Origin: Methanoculleus marisnigri JR1
GTDB taxonomy: Archaea; Halobacteriota; Methanomicrobia; Methanomicrobiales; Methanoculleaceae
Length of the DNA stretch: 64,000 nucleotides
Assembly (NCBI RefSeq): GCF_000015825.1
Contig: NC_009051.1
Coordinates: 1 to 64,000, forward strand
Reading direction: 5' to 3'
Shown in pieces: positions 17,082 to 25,977 of the stretch; within the stretch, counting starts at the first letter, position 1, and the number at the start of each line of letters is the position of its first letter. Under the pieces are notes generated by a model that saw only the letters and a list, made by a program, of their open reading frames with translations, ran no database searches and was not told the origin of the DNA. The translations under genes and the position numbers were made by a program.

Positions 17082-18164
17082 GTGGTAGCCATTACAAGAC
17101 GTTGTCATCTTCTGCTCACCCTCCTCTGCATCTGCGGGGTGCTCCTCTGCACCTCCGCCGCCTGCACGACCGTCCGGGGGACGGATTCCCCTGCCGAGAA
17201 CCGCACGATCACCGATATGGCGGGCCGGACCGTCGCCGTCCCGTCGGAGATCGAGAGCATCGCCTGCACCTCGCCGCCGTCGACGATGCTCGTTTACATG
17301 GTCGCGCCCGACCGGCTCGCGGGCTGGAACTTCGCGCCCGAAGAGGGCTACATCCCCGAGCGGTACATGGCACTCCCGGTCGTCGGGGGCTGGTTCAGGA
17401 AAGAGACCGGCAACTACGAGACCTTCATCTCGATGCACCCCGACATCGTCGTCGAGGGCTACACCACCGACGGCGGGGCGGCGCACGTCACCGTCGCGGA
17501 GCGGCAGCAGAAGATGGGTTCCATCCCGGTCGTCGCCGTCGAGGACACCACCAACGCCACCCGCTACTCGGGTCCCATCAGGTTCATGGGCGGCCTCCTC
17601 GGGGAAGAGGAGCAGGCCGAAGCGATGATCGCCTTCTACGAGGGCGTGCTCGCCACGGTGACGGAGCGGGTGGCCTCGATCCCCGACGACGAGCGGGTGG
17701 CGGTCTACTATGCCGAGGGGCCGAAAGGGCTCATGACCGACCCCTCGGGTTCGCCCCATGCCGAACTCATCGACCTCTGTGGCGGGAGGAACGTCGCCGA
17801 ATGCGCGATTACGCCGGGAATGGGGATGACGGAGGTCTCGATGGAGCAGGTCATCGCCTGGAACCCGGACGTCGTTCTGGTCCACGACCCGGGATTCTAC
17901 GCCACGGTCCGGACCGACCCGCTCTGGCAGGAGATCGCCGCCGTGAAGACCGATCGGGTCTACCTCATCCCGCAGACGGCGTTCTGCTGGTTCGACCGTC
18001 CGCCCGGGATCAACCGGATCGTCGGGATCCCCTGGACCGCCAAAGTCCTGTATCCGAACCTCTTCGCAGATATGGATCTCGAATCCCTCGTCCGTGAGTA
18101 CCACGAGACCTTCATTCACGTATCGCTTTCCGACGACCGGATCCGGGAGATCCTGAACCCCTGA
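17082..18164 (+). CDS. FepB/BtuF-type solute-binding lipoprotein 1
   Basis: Extracytoplasmic binding protein of a metal-chelate or corrinoid ABC importer. The 360-residue protein starts (GTG, 17082) with a signal peptide ending near TSAACTT, a probable lipid-anchor cysteine. The family start ITDMAGRTVAVP follows, then two lobes joined by a long helix (about 180-210). The second lobe has WNPDVVLVHD and CWFDRPPGINR. It is the first of three related binding proteins at this locus, but only one permease/ATPase pair is present. It precedes a methyltransferase and the radical SAM-binding-protein fusion. Confidence 0.9.
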   Translation: MVAITRRCHLLLTLLCICGVLLCTSAACTTVRGTDSPAENRTITDMAGRTVAVPSEIESIACTSPPSTMLVYMVAPDRLAGWNFAPEEGYIPERYMALPVVGGWFRKETGNYETFISMHPDIVVEGYTTDGGAAHVTVAERQQKMGSIPVVAVEDTTNATRYSGPIRFMGGLLGEEEQAEAMIAFYEGVLATVTERVASIPDDERVAVYYAEGPKGLMTDPSGSPHAELIDLCGGRNVAECAITPGMGMTEVSMEQVIAWNPDVVLVHDPGFYATVRTDPLWQEIAAVKTDRVYLIPQTAFCWFDRPPGINRIVGIPWTAKVLYPNLFADMDLESLVREYHETFIHVSLSDDRIREILNP

Positions 18165-18171
18165 GGTCAAG

Positions 18172-18813
18172 ATGGGATACGTACCAGGCAGATTCGACCG
18201 CGACGGGGCGGAGGATATGGACCGGATTGCAAAGACGATCTTCGCCCCGATCTATCCGGTGATTGCGCAGCAGATAATCGAGCGGTGCGGGATCTCCCGC
18301 GGCAGGTGCCTTGATATCGGCAGCGGCCCCGGCTCGCTCGGGATCGCCCTTGCGCAGGCGAGCGCGTTAGCGGTCACGCTCCTCGACTCCTCCCCGGAGA
18401 TGATCGCCATTGCAGGAGGGAACGTCCGGGAGGCCGGGCTTTCGGGGCGCGTCGCGCTTCTATCGGGCGACGTCCACGAGATCCCGCTTCCCGATAGGTC
18501 CGTCGATCTCGCGGTCAGCCGCGGTTCGCTCTTCTTCTGGGAGGATCTCCCCCGTGCGTTCTCCGAGATCCACCGGGTTCTCGCACCGGGCGGGACGGCC
18601 TACGTCGGGGGCGGGTTCGGTACGGCCGAACTCCGGGACACCATCGCAGCCACGATGGAGAGGGCGAACCCGGACTGGAGGAGTTTCCGGGACAGGAACC
18701 TCGGCGCGGATAACCGGGAGCGGGTCGCCGGGATCCTCGCGGCCCTCGGGTTCCGTCACCGGCTCGTCAGCGACGACTCGGGGTTCTGGGTTGTGATGGA
18801 GAAGGAGGGTTGA
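18172..18813 (+). CDS. Class I SAM-dependent methyltransferase 1
   Basis: A 213-residue methyltransferase with the SAM-binding motif CLDIGSGPGSLG (about 43-54), acidic LLDSSPEM, and post-motif GDVHEIPLPDRSVDLAVS. GAGGTC upstream supports ATG 18172. It lies 7 bases after a binding-protein gene and just before the radical SAM fusion, so its substrate is probably a small molecule handled by this locus rather than RNA or protein. Confidence 0.9.
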   Translation: MGYVPGRFDRDGAEDMDRIAKTIFAPIYPVIAQQIIERCGISRGRCLDIGSGPGSLGIALAQASALAVTLLDSSPEMIAIAGGNVREAGLSGRVALLSGDVHEIPLPDRSVDLAVSRGSLFFWEDLPRAFSEIHRVLAPGGTAYVGGGFGTAELRDTIAATMERANPDWRSFRDRNLGADNRERVAGILAALGFRHRLVSDDSGFWVVMEKEG

Positions 18814-18815
18814 GC

Positions 18816-20552
18816 ATGCGCTGCTCAATCTGCGAGAACCGCTGCGCCGTCCCGCCCGGGGGCGTCGGGCGGTGCAGGATGTATACGAACGAGGACGGAG
18901 CGATCGTCGAGCGGTTCCCCGACCGTTACATCGCGGCCATGCCGATCGCGATCGAGACGATGCCGATGTGCCACTACCACCCCCGTGGGACGTTCCTGCA
19001 GGCGAGCGGTATCGGATGCACCTTCTCCTGCGGGGGGTGCATATCCGAGACGATCGCCTTCCACGCGGAGGCGGTCTCCGGGGCCCTCAGGCATATCCCG
19101 CCCGGCGCTCTGGTCAAGCGCGCCTTAAAAGAGGGGTGCCGGGGGATAGCCTTCTGCCTCAACGACCCGACCGCCATGCACCGGACCTTCCTCGGGGTGG
19201 CCCGGGCGGCGCACGACGCTGGCCTCCTCGTCGGGTGCGCGACGAACGGCTATTACACGGAGGAGTCTCTCCGCGACATCGCGCCCGCCATCGATTTTGC
19301 GAACATCGGGCTGAAAGGAGCGTCGGATGCGCGTTACCGTGCGTGCGGCGCGCTCTCGGCGGAACCGGCCTTCCGGACGGTGAAGACCCTTCACGAAGCA
19401 GGCGTCCATGTCGAGGTCTCCTGCATCCACGCCCGGGGGTGCGACGACGAGATCCGGGCCGCGGCCGCCCGGGTCGCGGGGATATCTCCCGACATCCCGT
19501 TCCTCGTCATGCGGTTCATCCCGTTCGGCGACGAACCGCCGGAGAGGGAACCGACGATTGCGGAGTCGGAGCGGATCTGCGACGACCTGCGGCGGACACT
19601 CCGCTACGTCTACCTCTTCAACTCGCCCGGGACCGGGTACCTCGATACGGCGTGCCCGTCCTGCGGGAAGACCGTCGTCCGGCGGGAGTTCTTCGGGCCG
19701 ATGGGAGCGCGGACGATCGCGATCCCGCCGGACGCCCGGTGCTCCTGCGGTTGTTCTCTCCCCGTGACCGGGAGCGTCGCGGAGACGCTGTACGCCGAGC
19801 CGGGGATGATGGGCGGCTACCGGTTCACCCGGGCGCTGGAGATGGTTCACGCCGTCCTGGTCTGCCTCGGTGTCGAGTCCGATGCCGACCTCGCCCGTAT
19901 CTGGGCCGGGGTCATCCGGGACGACTACATCCGGGACCTCCACGGGAAGATCCAGACAATAGACGGCTACCTTGATCTCGTCCGTGAACTCGGGGAGCGG
20001 GCCGGCCGCACCGGGGCGGCGGAGAGGCTGGCCGGCTACATCGGCGACCGGGTGGCGGCGGTCTCGTCGGCGGTCGAGGGCTGCCGCCGGCCCCGGGTCT
20101 ACTACTCAATGGGGTCGCCGCTCTTTGCCCTGAACGCCGACCGGTTCGAGATGGACCTCGTGGAAGCGGCCGGCGGCGACCCCGTTAACCGCGGGATCGT
20201 CCGGGCCGGAAAACCGGGCGTCAACATAACGCCGGAAGAGTTCGCCGCATTCAACCCCGAATATATCTTCATATCCGGGTTCCTCTCGGCACCCGCCTCC
20301 GATTACATCGCGGCGTGCCGGAGGATGGGGCTCTCTGCCGACGCCGTCGAACACAGCCGTGTCTACACCCTTCCGCCGGGCTGGGACTTCGGCAACCCCC
20401 GCTGGGTGCTCGGCCTCTCTGCCATCGCAGGCACCCTCCACCCGGAGCGTGCCGTCTTCGACCTTGCCGCGGAGCAGGATCGGTTCTACCGGACGTTCTA
20501 CGGGACCGATGCGGCCGCGATCACGGGGAACCGGTCGTTCTACCGTCCTTAG
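18816..20552 (+). CDS. Radical SAM enzyme fused to half of a solute-binding protein
   Basis: A 578-residue protein of unusual make-up. Residues 1-25 carry CSICENRCAVPPGGVGRC, a Cys cluster like that of AmrS/PflA-type activases. The radical SAM cluster motif CTFSCGGC lies at about 69-76. Two further Cys pairs (CPSCGK, CSCGCS) lie near 280-310. From about residue 400 the sequence matches the linker helix and C-terminal lobe of the nearby solute-binding proteins. Compare RVYYSMGSPL, EAAGGDPVN, ITPEEFAAFNPEYIFISG with RVYYMMSTPL, RAAGGINVA, ISAEELVRWDPEVIYVAS in 22929-24014. There is no signal peptide, so this lobe would be cytoplasmic and may bind the enzyme's substrate. GAAGGAGGG sets the ATG at 18816. 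Confidence 0.88.
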   Translation: MRCSICENRCAVPPGGVGRCRMYTNEDGAIVERFPDRYIAAMPIAIETMPMCHYHPRGTFLQASGIGCTFSCGGCISETIAFHAEAVSGALRHIPPGALVKRALKEGCRGIAFCLNDPTAMHRTFLGVARAAHDAGLLVGCATNGYYTEESLRDIAPAIDFANIGLKGASDARYRACGALSAEPAFRTVKTLHEAGVHVEVSCIHARGCDDEIRAAAARVAGISPDIPFLVMRFIPFGDEPPEREPTIAESERICDDLRRTLRYVYLFNSPGTGYLDTACPSCGKTVVRREFFGPMGARTIAIPPDARCSCGCSLPVTGSVAETLYAEPGMMGGYRFTRALEMVHAVLVCLGVESDADLARIWAGVIRDDYIRDLHGKIQTIDGYLDLVRELGERAGRTGAAERLAGYIGDRVAAVSSAVEGCRRPRVYYSMGSPLFALNADRFEMDLVEAAGGDPVNRGIVRAGKPGVNITPEEFAAFNPEYIFISGFLSAPASDYIAACRRMGLSADAVEHSRVYTLPPGWDFGNPRWVLGLSAIAGTLHPERAVFDLAAEQDRFYRTFYGTDAAAITGNRSFYRP

Positions 20553-21382
20553 GTGCCGTGGGGTTTTGTCCCGGCGGTATTCGCCCTTCCCCCGCCACGG
20601 CAGCCGCACGGGTTCATCGGGATGCAAACCGTCCGCCCGGCCTCCTTGATGTAGTGGACGCAGATATCGATCCCGTAGGCTTCACGGAGGTTCTCCTTCG
20701 TGATGACGTCCTCGGCCCGGCCCTGCGCGATCAGCCTGCCTTTATTGAGGATGGCGGCCGAATGCGAGATCAGGAACGCATGGTCGGGGAAGTGGGTGCA
20801 CATCAGGATGGCGATCCCGTCGGCGGCGAGCTGGTCGATAGTCGCTATCGTCTTCATCTGGTTGCCGATATCGAGATGCGACGTCGGTTCGTCGAGGATG
20901 AGCAGCGACGGCTCCTGGGCGAGGGCGCGGGCGATCATCACCATCTGCGACTCCCCCCCCGACATCTCGGAGATGGACTTCTCCCGGAGATGGGTGATCC
21001 CGATCCGCTCAAACGCCTCCTCCGCCTTCTCGTAGTCCTCTTCGCCCGGGACCGAGAAGGCCGATATATGGGGGGCTCTCCCCATGAGGACGAAATCGAG
21101 CGCCGAGAACGGGAAGACAGCCTGGTGGGCCTGGGGGACGTAACCGACCTGCCGCGCGACTTCCTCGGGCCGCATATCGGCGACCCGGCGGCCGTTGATC
21201 TCCACCTCCCCGCCCTGGAGCCTGAGGATGTTTAAGATGCACTTGATCAGGGTCGATTTTCCGGTCCCGTTCCTCCCGAGGAGGGAGAGGACCTCTCCTT
21301 GCCGGAGGGAGAGGGAGATCTCTTCGAACTGTTTTGTGATGCCGTCGTACGAGAACGAGGCGTTGTTGACGTTCAGAATCAT
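20549..21382 (-). CDS. FecE/BtuD-type ABC importer ATP-binding protein
   Basis: A 277-residue ATPase with Walker A GRNGTGKST, signature MSGGESQ and Walker B LLILDEPTSHLD, in the iron-chelate/cobalamin importer class. The C-terminus carries an extra NPCGCRGGGRA tail, a Cys/Gly cluster not needed for ATPase function. It overlaps the permease start by ATGA. Its end overlaps the radical SAM gene by 4 bases, convergently. It would serve the three binding proteins of the locus. Confidence 0.94.
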   Translation of the reverse strand: MILNVNNASFSYDGITKQFEEISLSLRQGEVLSLLGRNGTGKSTLIKCILNILRLQGGEVEINGRRVADMRPEEVARQVGYVPQAHQAVFPFSALDFVLMGRAPHISAFSVPGEEDYEKAEEAFERIGITHLREKSISEMSGGESQMVMIARALAQEPSLLILDEPTSHLDIGNQMKTIATIDQLAADGIAILMCTHFPDHAFLISHSAAILNKGRLIAQGRAEDVITKENLREAYGIDICVHYIKEAGRTVCIPMNPCGCRGGGRANTAGTKPHGT

Positions 21383-22566
21383 GATATCCAGCCTACCTTT
21401 TTGCGTGTTAAGAGGTATGCGAAGAATGGCGCACCGATGAGCGACGTCAGGATGCCGAGCGGGATCTCGGCTGCGGTCAGGGTTCTTGCGATATCGTCAA
21501 CGATCAGGATGAAAGAAGCCCCGATAACGGCCGATACGGGGATGAGTTTCCGGAAGTCAGGGCCGACGAGCATCCTTCCTATGTGGGGGACGACGAGGCC
21601 GACCCAGCCGATGATCCCGCTGATACAGACCGCGGAGGCGGTGATGACCGTCGAGGCGATGATGAGCACCACGGTCATCCTCTTTGTGTCCACCCCGAGC
21701 GCCCGCGCCTCCTCTTCGCCGACCGCGAGGAGGTTGATTCGCCACCTGACGAGGTAAAGGCAGAGAGCGCAGAGAAGGATCGGCGGGGCGACCGCGATGA
21801 CGTCGGCGTTCGAGACCGTAGAGAGGCTTCCCATCAGCCAGAAGACTATCGCGGGCAGGGTGTCGTAGGGGTCGGCGACGTATTTGGTGAGGGATATGAA
21901 GGCGGAGAAGAGTGATCCAACGATGATCCCCCCGAGGACGAGGACGAGGGTCGAGCCCTTGCCGACGGCCCGACCGATGCCGTAGGTGACGGCGACCGCG
22001 AGGATCCCGAAGAAGAAGGCGGAGACCTGGATGACCCAGGGGTTGCCGGAGAGGAGGATCCCGACGGCTGCCCCAAACCCTGCGCCGGCGGACACGCCGA
22101 GGATATCGGGCGAGACGAGGGGGTTCCTGAAGAGTCCCTGGAACGAGGCCCCGGCGATGGCGAGTCCTCCCCCGATGAGCATCGCCGCAATCAACCGCGG
22201 GAGCCTGATCCGGAAGACGACCACCTGTTCCGATGCTCCCCAGGTCTGCTCGAAGGAGGGGAGGAGGACCGGGTGACCGGAGACGGTCGAGAGCAGGGAC
22301 GACGCACCGCCGAAGCATGCGTTCGCCGACCCGATGATGAGGATCCGGAAGGTCTCCACCGGGTCCATCATGTATCTCCCGAAGAAGAGGGAGAAGAAGA
22401 AGAGGGCAACCGGGAGGAGGTAGATGGCCTTCCCTGCCGGCATCAGCCGGAGAACGGCTTCATGGGCCGGTATGCCGTCCCGAAAGACCGATCGCCAAAA
22501 ACCGATCGCAACATTCTTCCGGGGTTCCTGTCCGATCTCTATAATCGGTTCTTTCCTATGGGTCAT
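21379..22566 (-). CDS. FecCD-type ABC importer permease
   Basis: A 395-residue permease with about ten hydrophobic helices and the FecCD family marks (RLPRLIAAMLIGGGLAIAGA, NPLVSPDILGVSAGAGFGA, GWVGLVVPHIGRML). It has a longer hydrophilic N-terminus (about 40 residues) than most relatives. The start codon lies inside a perfect inverted repeat at 22565-22589. It is the first gene of the minus-strand operon with the ATPase. Confidence 0.94.
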   Translation of the reverse strand: MTHRKEPIIEIGQEPRKNVAIGFWRSVFRDGIPAHEAVLRLMPAGKAIYLLPVALFFFSLFFGRYMMDPVETFRILIIGSANACFGGASSLLSTVSGHPVLLPSFEQTWGASEQVVVFRIRLPRLIAAMLIGGGLAIAGASFQGLFRNPLVSPDILGVSAGAGFGAAVGILLSGNPWVIQVSAFFFGILAVAVTYGIGRAVGKGSTLVLVLGGIIVGSLFSAFISLTKYVADPYDTLPAIVFWLMGSLSTVSNADVIAVAPPILLCALCLYLVRWRINLLAVGEEEARALGVDTKRMTVVLIIASTVITASAVCISGIIGWVGLVVPHIGRMLVGPDFRKLIPVSAVIGASFILIVDDIARTLTAAEIPLGILTSLIGAPFFAYLLTRKKVGWIS

Positions 22567-22589
22567 CCGGTATACCGTCCATACCGGAT
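22565..22589. promoter_or_regulatory. Perfect 9-bp inverted repeat over the permease start codon
   Basis: ATCCGGTAT and ATACCGGAT are separated by 7 bases. The repeat covers the start codon of the permease and the bases just upstream, so a bound protein or RNA hairpin would block expression. No second copy was found. Confidence 0.55.
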
Positions 22590-22601
22590 ATGTTTATTTG
22601 T

Positions 22602-22629
22602 TTTACTTAATTTTATGGCAATGTAAATG
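22602..22629. repeat. AT-rich box, copy 1, upstream of the importer operon
   Basis: TTTACTTAATTTT...GTAAATG. About 21 of 28 positions match the box at 22852-22879. The position just upstream of the minus-strand operon suggests a shared operator or promoter element. Confidence 0.55.
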
Positions 22630-22672
22630 GCATAACCTTTACAACAACAATAAAAAGGTTCGGCGGACCCCG

Positions 22673-22733
22673 CCGTGTTGCACAATTTCCCGGGATTTCC
22701 CTCACGGATCTTCCTGCGGTAGTTTCACTCAGG
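22673..22733. repeat. 61-base imperfect repeat, copy 1
   Basis: Starts with CCGTGTTGCACAAT and includes TCTTCCTGCGGT. It matches 28365-28425 at about 80 percent by eye with one single-base gap. The two copies, in the same orientation, flank the segment holding solute-binding proteins 2 and 3, the methyltransferases and the DUF364 protein. Confidence 0.65.
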
Positions 22734-22851
22734 CCACCGCCGCAACCAGCGTGTTGCAACAGTTCACCTGTGCCTGGTCTGAGATCACCGTGAGGGGCGG
22801 GCAGACAGGTTCGGGGATAGGAATATATCTCCAGCTAATATGTAAATATGT

Positions 22852-22879
22852 TTTATTTAATTTTGCTGAAAAGTAAATG
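22852..22879. repeat. AT-rich box, copy 2, upstream of solute-binding protein 2
   Basis: TTTATTTAATTTT...GTAAATG, paired with the box at 22602-22629. It lies about 50 bases before the start of the plus-strand operon. Confidence 0.55.
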
Positions 22880-22928
22880 ATTATAGATAAATATGCGCGA
22901 CGTCGCACTATTGTACGGTGTAGTCGGT

Positions 22929-24014
22929 ATGAAGAAAGATGCTCGCCATCTGGTTCTCGCCATCGTGGCCGTCTGTGCCGTCCTGACTCTTGCTTTCGTC
23001 CTTGCAGCGCCTGGGACTGCCGGTGAAGAATCTGCTGCAACGGTCCGGACGATCACGGATATGGACAACAGGACGGTGACCATCCCCTCCGAGGTCAGGA
23101 CCGTGGTCATCACCTGCTGTGGCGGAGCGGCGCAGGAACTGGCTGCCCTGGGGGTCGGCGACCGGGTCGTCGCCCAGCCGCAGCAATGCACTACGGAGCG
23201 CCTGTATACCGTCGTCCCGGGATACCGCACCACGCCCGACGTCGGTTCCTTCGACAACGCCAACGTGGAGGAGATCCTGAAACTCAACCCCGACATTGTT
23301 ATCGGGAGTTATTATGCAGAAACAGGCAACGCCCGCATTGAAGCAGCCGGGATCCCGGTCGTGCGGGTGCTCACGGGGCGTGCCGGAGTCGAGGAACTGA
23401 AACAGGAGTTCCGCATGCTGGGTCAGGTCTTCGGGCGCGAGGAGCGTGCCGAACGGCTGGTTGCGTACTGGGATGAAACGCTCGCGCGGATCGAGGCGAA
23501 GATCGCCGATCTCCCCGAGGGCGAGCGGAAACGGGTCTATTACATGATGAGCACCCCACTCAAGACGGAAGGCCACAGTGCGTGGGGTAACGATATGATC
23601 CGCGCTGCAGGCGGGATTAACGTCGCCGGAGGGATCGACCAGAAGGTCATCCGTGGGGGCTATGAGATCTCTGCCGAAGAGCTCGTCCGGTGGGATCCCG
23701 AGGTCATCTACGTTGCATCGAACATGAAGGACTACTCGAGCCCGGCCGGTGCGTTTGTAGCCAACCCCCAGTTTGCGACCGTCACGGCGGTCCGGGACGG
23801 GGCGGTGTATCCGTGTCCCGTAGGAACGTTCTGGTGGGATCGCCCCGCACCGGAGAGCCCGCTCGGGATCCTCTGGCTTGCACAGAAACTCTACCCGGAC
23901 CGGTTCGCCGACGTCGACCTCGCAGACGAGACAAAGAAGTTTTTCCGTGAGTTCTACGACTACGACCTTACGGACCAGGAGGTAGAGAGCATCCTCCACC
24001 CGACACCAATTTGA
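22929..24014 (+). CDS. FepB/BtuF-type solute-binding protein 2
   Basis: A 361-residue extracytoplasmic binding protein. ATG 22929 gives a good signal peptide (MKKDARHLVLAIVAVCAVL...); an upstream in-frame ATG at 22893 adds 12 unlikely residues. ITDMDNRTVTIP starts the family domain. The first lobe has an unusual VITCCGGAAQEL cysteine pair and QPQQCTTERL. The second lobe (from RVYYMMSTPL) is the part matched by the radical SAM fusion. It overlaps the next methyltransferase region and is the first gene of the plus-strand operon. Confidence 0.92.
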   Translation: MKKDARHLVLAIVAVCAVLTLAFVLAAPGTAGEESAATVRTITDMDNRTVTIPSEVRTVVITCCGGAAQELAALGVGDRVVAQPQQCTTERLYTVVPGYRTTPDVGSFDNANVEEILKLNPDIVIGSYYAETGNARIEAAGIPVVRVLTGRAGVEELKQEFRMLGQVFGREERAERLVAYWDETLARIEAKIADLPEGERKRVYYMMSTPLKTEGHSAWGNDMIRAAGGINVAGGIDQKVIRGGYEISAEELVRWDPEVIYVASNMKDYSSPAGAFVANPQFATVTAVRDGAVYPCPVGTFWWDRPAPESPLGILWLAQKLYPDRFADVDLADETKKFFREFYDYDLTDQEVESILHPTPI

Positions 24015-24031
24015 ACGGATGTGGTTACACC

Positions 24032-25138
24032 ATGACAAGACAGACAATCCAGCTCCGGCAGGTCATGCCGGCGGTAGAGGGCGTTGCACGCCTGGATGCA
24101 GCCCTGTCCGGGTACCAATCGTACCAGGTCATCTCGGCAGCGCTCGAACTCCGGTTCTTTGACTGGCTCTCGGAGCGTGGCCCGACCGCAAGAAACGACG
24201 TCACTGCAATCGGCATAAACGGGATGTTTACCCGGGGTTTCCTGACGGCGCTCGCCGATATGGGATATATCACGTTCGAAGAGAACGTGTGTGCAAACAC
24301 CCCAATCGCCGAAGAACTCCTGGTCAGCACCAGTCCCACCTACCAGGGCGACCTGATTCTCGCCGCCGGCAGGGAGACGTCATCGTGGTCCCACCTGGCC
24401 GCAACGCTCAGGGACGGCATGGAGACGCCGAAAACCGGTCCCCGGCCGACGCACGATCACCTCAGGGCGGTCGCTCAGCGGTGCACCCGGGGCGAACTGC
24501 AACACGTCGTCGGCCTGATCGGCCAGCACTCCGGGTTCAGGAACGCCCGGTCCATGCTTGATGTTGGCGGTGGACACGGCCTCTACGCCGTCGCCCTCTG
24601 CCAGGAGAACCCGAACCTCCAGGCAACCGTCTTCGATCTCCCGCATGTGGTACCGCTGACCCGGGAGTACATCGGCAAATACGGTATGGGTGGACGGATC
24701 TCCGCCCGGGGAGGAGACATCCTCGTCGACGATCCGGGCAGGGGGTATGACCTCATCATCGTCTCGCACCTCCTCTACACGTTCCGGGACCGGCTGACGG
24801 ACGTCCTCGGCAAGATCACGGAATCTCTTGCCCCTGGTGGCCTTCTCGTCCTCAACCATCTCTTCTGCTCACCGGGCTGCACCATATCCCCGGGGAGTGG
24901 GACTGCAGAACTCGATCGGGCACTCATGAGCGCCGGGCATCCGCTCTGCCACCCGGAAGGCCTTGAGGCCGTGCTCAAGCGCCTGGGATACATCGACATC
25001 ACCAGTTCCCCCCACGAGACCGGAATGGGCTATGGCGTCCTCTTCTGTGCGACGAAAGATGGCGGCGAGACCGTGCATTGCCGGGACGGCTCCTCGTCTT
25101 CCGGGTGCAGCTGCGGGCCGGGCGGGTGCGGGAACTGA
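24032..25138 (+). CDS. SAM-dependent O-methyltransferase-like protein (methyltransferase 2)
   Basis: A 368-residue protein built like plant and bacterial small-molecule O-methyltransferases (Methyltransf_2 class). An N-terminal helical dimerisation domain (LDAALSGYQSYQVISAALELRFFDWL) comes first. A Rossmann domain follows with MLDVGGGHGLYAVAL, VFDLPHVVPLT and GGDILVDDPGRGYDLIIVS. The C-terminus ends in a Ser/Gly/Cys tail (GCSCGPGGCG), a possible metal site. ATG 24032 is chosen; a TTG at 24011 overlaps the preceding stop by ATGA-like spacing and is an alternative. It overlaps the DUF364 gene by one base. Confidence 0.88.
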   Translation: MTRQTIQLRQVMPAVEGVARLDAALSGYQSYQVISAALELRFFDWLSERGPTARNDVTAIGINGMFTRGFLTALADMGYITFEENVCANTPIAEELLVSTSPTYQGDLILAAGRETSSWSHLAATLRDGMETPKTGPRPTHDHLRAVAQRCTRGELQHVVGLIGQHSGFRNARSMLDVGGGHGLYAVALCQENPNLQATVFDLPHVVPLTREYIGKYGMGGRISARGGDILVDDPGRGYDLIIVSHLLYTFRDRLTDVLGKITESLAPGGLLVLNHLFCSPGCTISPGSGTAELDRALMSAGHPLCHPEGLEAVLKRLGYIDITSSPHETGMGYGVLFCATKDGGETVHCRDGSSSSGCSCGPGGCGN

Positions 25139-25977
25139 TGGGTGACAGTACAGTCCTCGACGCGACTGTCCGGATTCTCAAGGAGCGCCTCGGGGAGAGG
25201 ATGGATGACGTGAGGGTCGATCGCGCGGTTGTGGGAGTCTTTTTCACGGGAGTCAAACTCAGCACGGGCCATGGGGGTATCTGCGCCACGCCCATAAAGT
25301 CGATCCCGGAAGCCGTCTGCTGCCCGAGTTCGGCAAAGGCGCTGCCGCACTCGGGGAGGCTCCGGGAGCGGAGAATCGAAGCCTACCTTGCCGACGCTCT
25401 TGGAGACCGGCCGATGCGCAAGGCGCTCGGGATCGCGGCCGTCAGCGCATTATCGGCGCTCTGTGACGATGTATGCCCCGGGCCGGATCACCCCGTCGTA
25501 CGCGGCGTCGATGCGGTCGATCTCCTCACGATACAGGAGAGCGGGAATGTCGTGGTCGTCGGGGCGCTGACCCCGTATCTGCGTGCCCTCAAGCAGGCCG
25601 GTCAGCCGTTTCGTGTCCTCGAGATGGATCCCCGTACGCTCAAGCCCGACGAGCTGCCGTTCTACACGCCGGTCGAGGAGACGGATATGGTCGTTCCCTG
25701 GGCTGACACCCTGGTCATCACCGGCACCACGCTGATCAACGGGACGCTCGACCACCTGCTCGAACTCGCCCGGCCGGAGGCCACGGTGGTCGTGCTCGGC
25801 CCTTCGGTGAGCATCCTCCCCGACGCTCTCTTCTCGCGCGGCGTGGAGATCGTCGGTGGAAACCAGGTGACCGACCCCGACCGCCTGCTGGATATCCTTG
25901 CCGAGGGCGGTTCCGGCTACCACTTTTTCGGGAAGGGGGCCGACCGGATCGCCGTCCGGCGGTCCCAGGAACCGTGA
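25138..25977 (+). CDS. DUF4213/DUF364 protein, putative metal-chelate enzyme
   Basis: A 279-residue protein with an N-terminal DUF4213-like part (VDRAVVGVFFTGVKLSTGHGGICATP) and a C-terminal DUF364 Rossmann-like part (VVVVGALTPYLRALKQAG, DTLVITGTTLINGTLDHLLELA). The family has been described as putative heavy-metal chelation proteins and usually sits beside iron- or molybdenum-chelate transporters. Cysteines in EAVCCPSSAKA and DDVCPGPDHP may be ligands. The ATG shares a base with the previous stop, and it overlaps the next methyltransferase by GTGA, so three enzymes are translationally coupled. Confidence 0.88.
   Translation: MGDSTVLDATVRILKERLGERMDDVRVDRAVVGVFFTGVKLSTGHGGICATPIKSIPEAVCCPSSAKALPHSGRLRERRIEAYLADALGDRPMRKALGIAAVSALSALCDDVCPGPDHPVVRGVDAVDLLTIQESGNVVVVGALTPYLRALKQAGQPFRVLEMDPRTLKPDELPFYTPVEETDMVVPWADTLVITGTTLINGTLDHLLELARPEATVVVLGPSVSILPDALFSRGVEIVGGNQVTDPDRLLDILAEGGSGYHFFGKGADRIAVRRSQEP

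Larger units (their letters stand above)
22590..22928. promoter_or_regulatory. Divergent control region of the importer and solute-binding protein 2
   Basis: About 340 bases between divergent genes. Two related 28-base AT-rich boxes lie near the two ends (22602-22629 and 22852-22879). They share TTTA(C/T)TTAATTTT and end in GTAAATG. Between them is one copy of a 61-base repeat (22673-22733) also found at 28365. I see no coding ORF. Confidence 0.6.
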
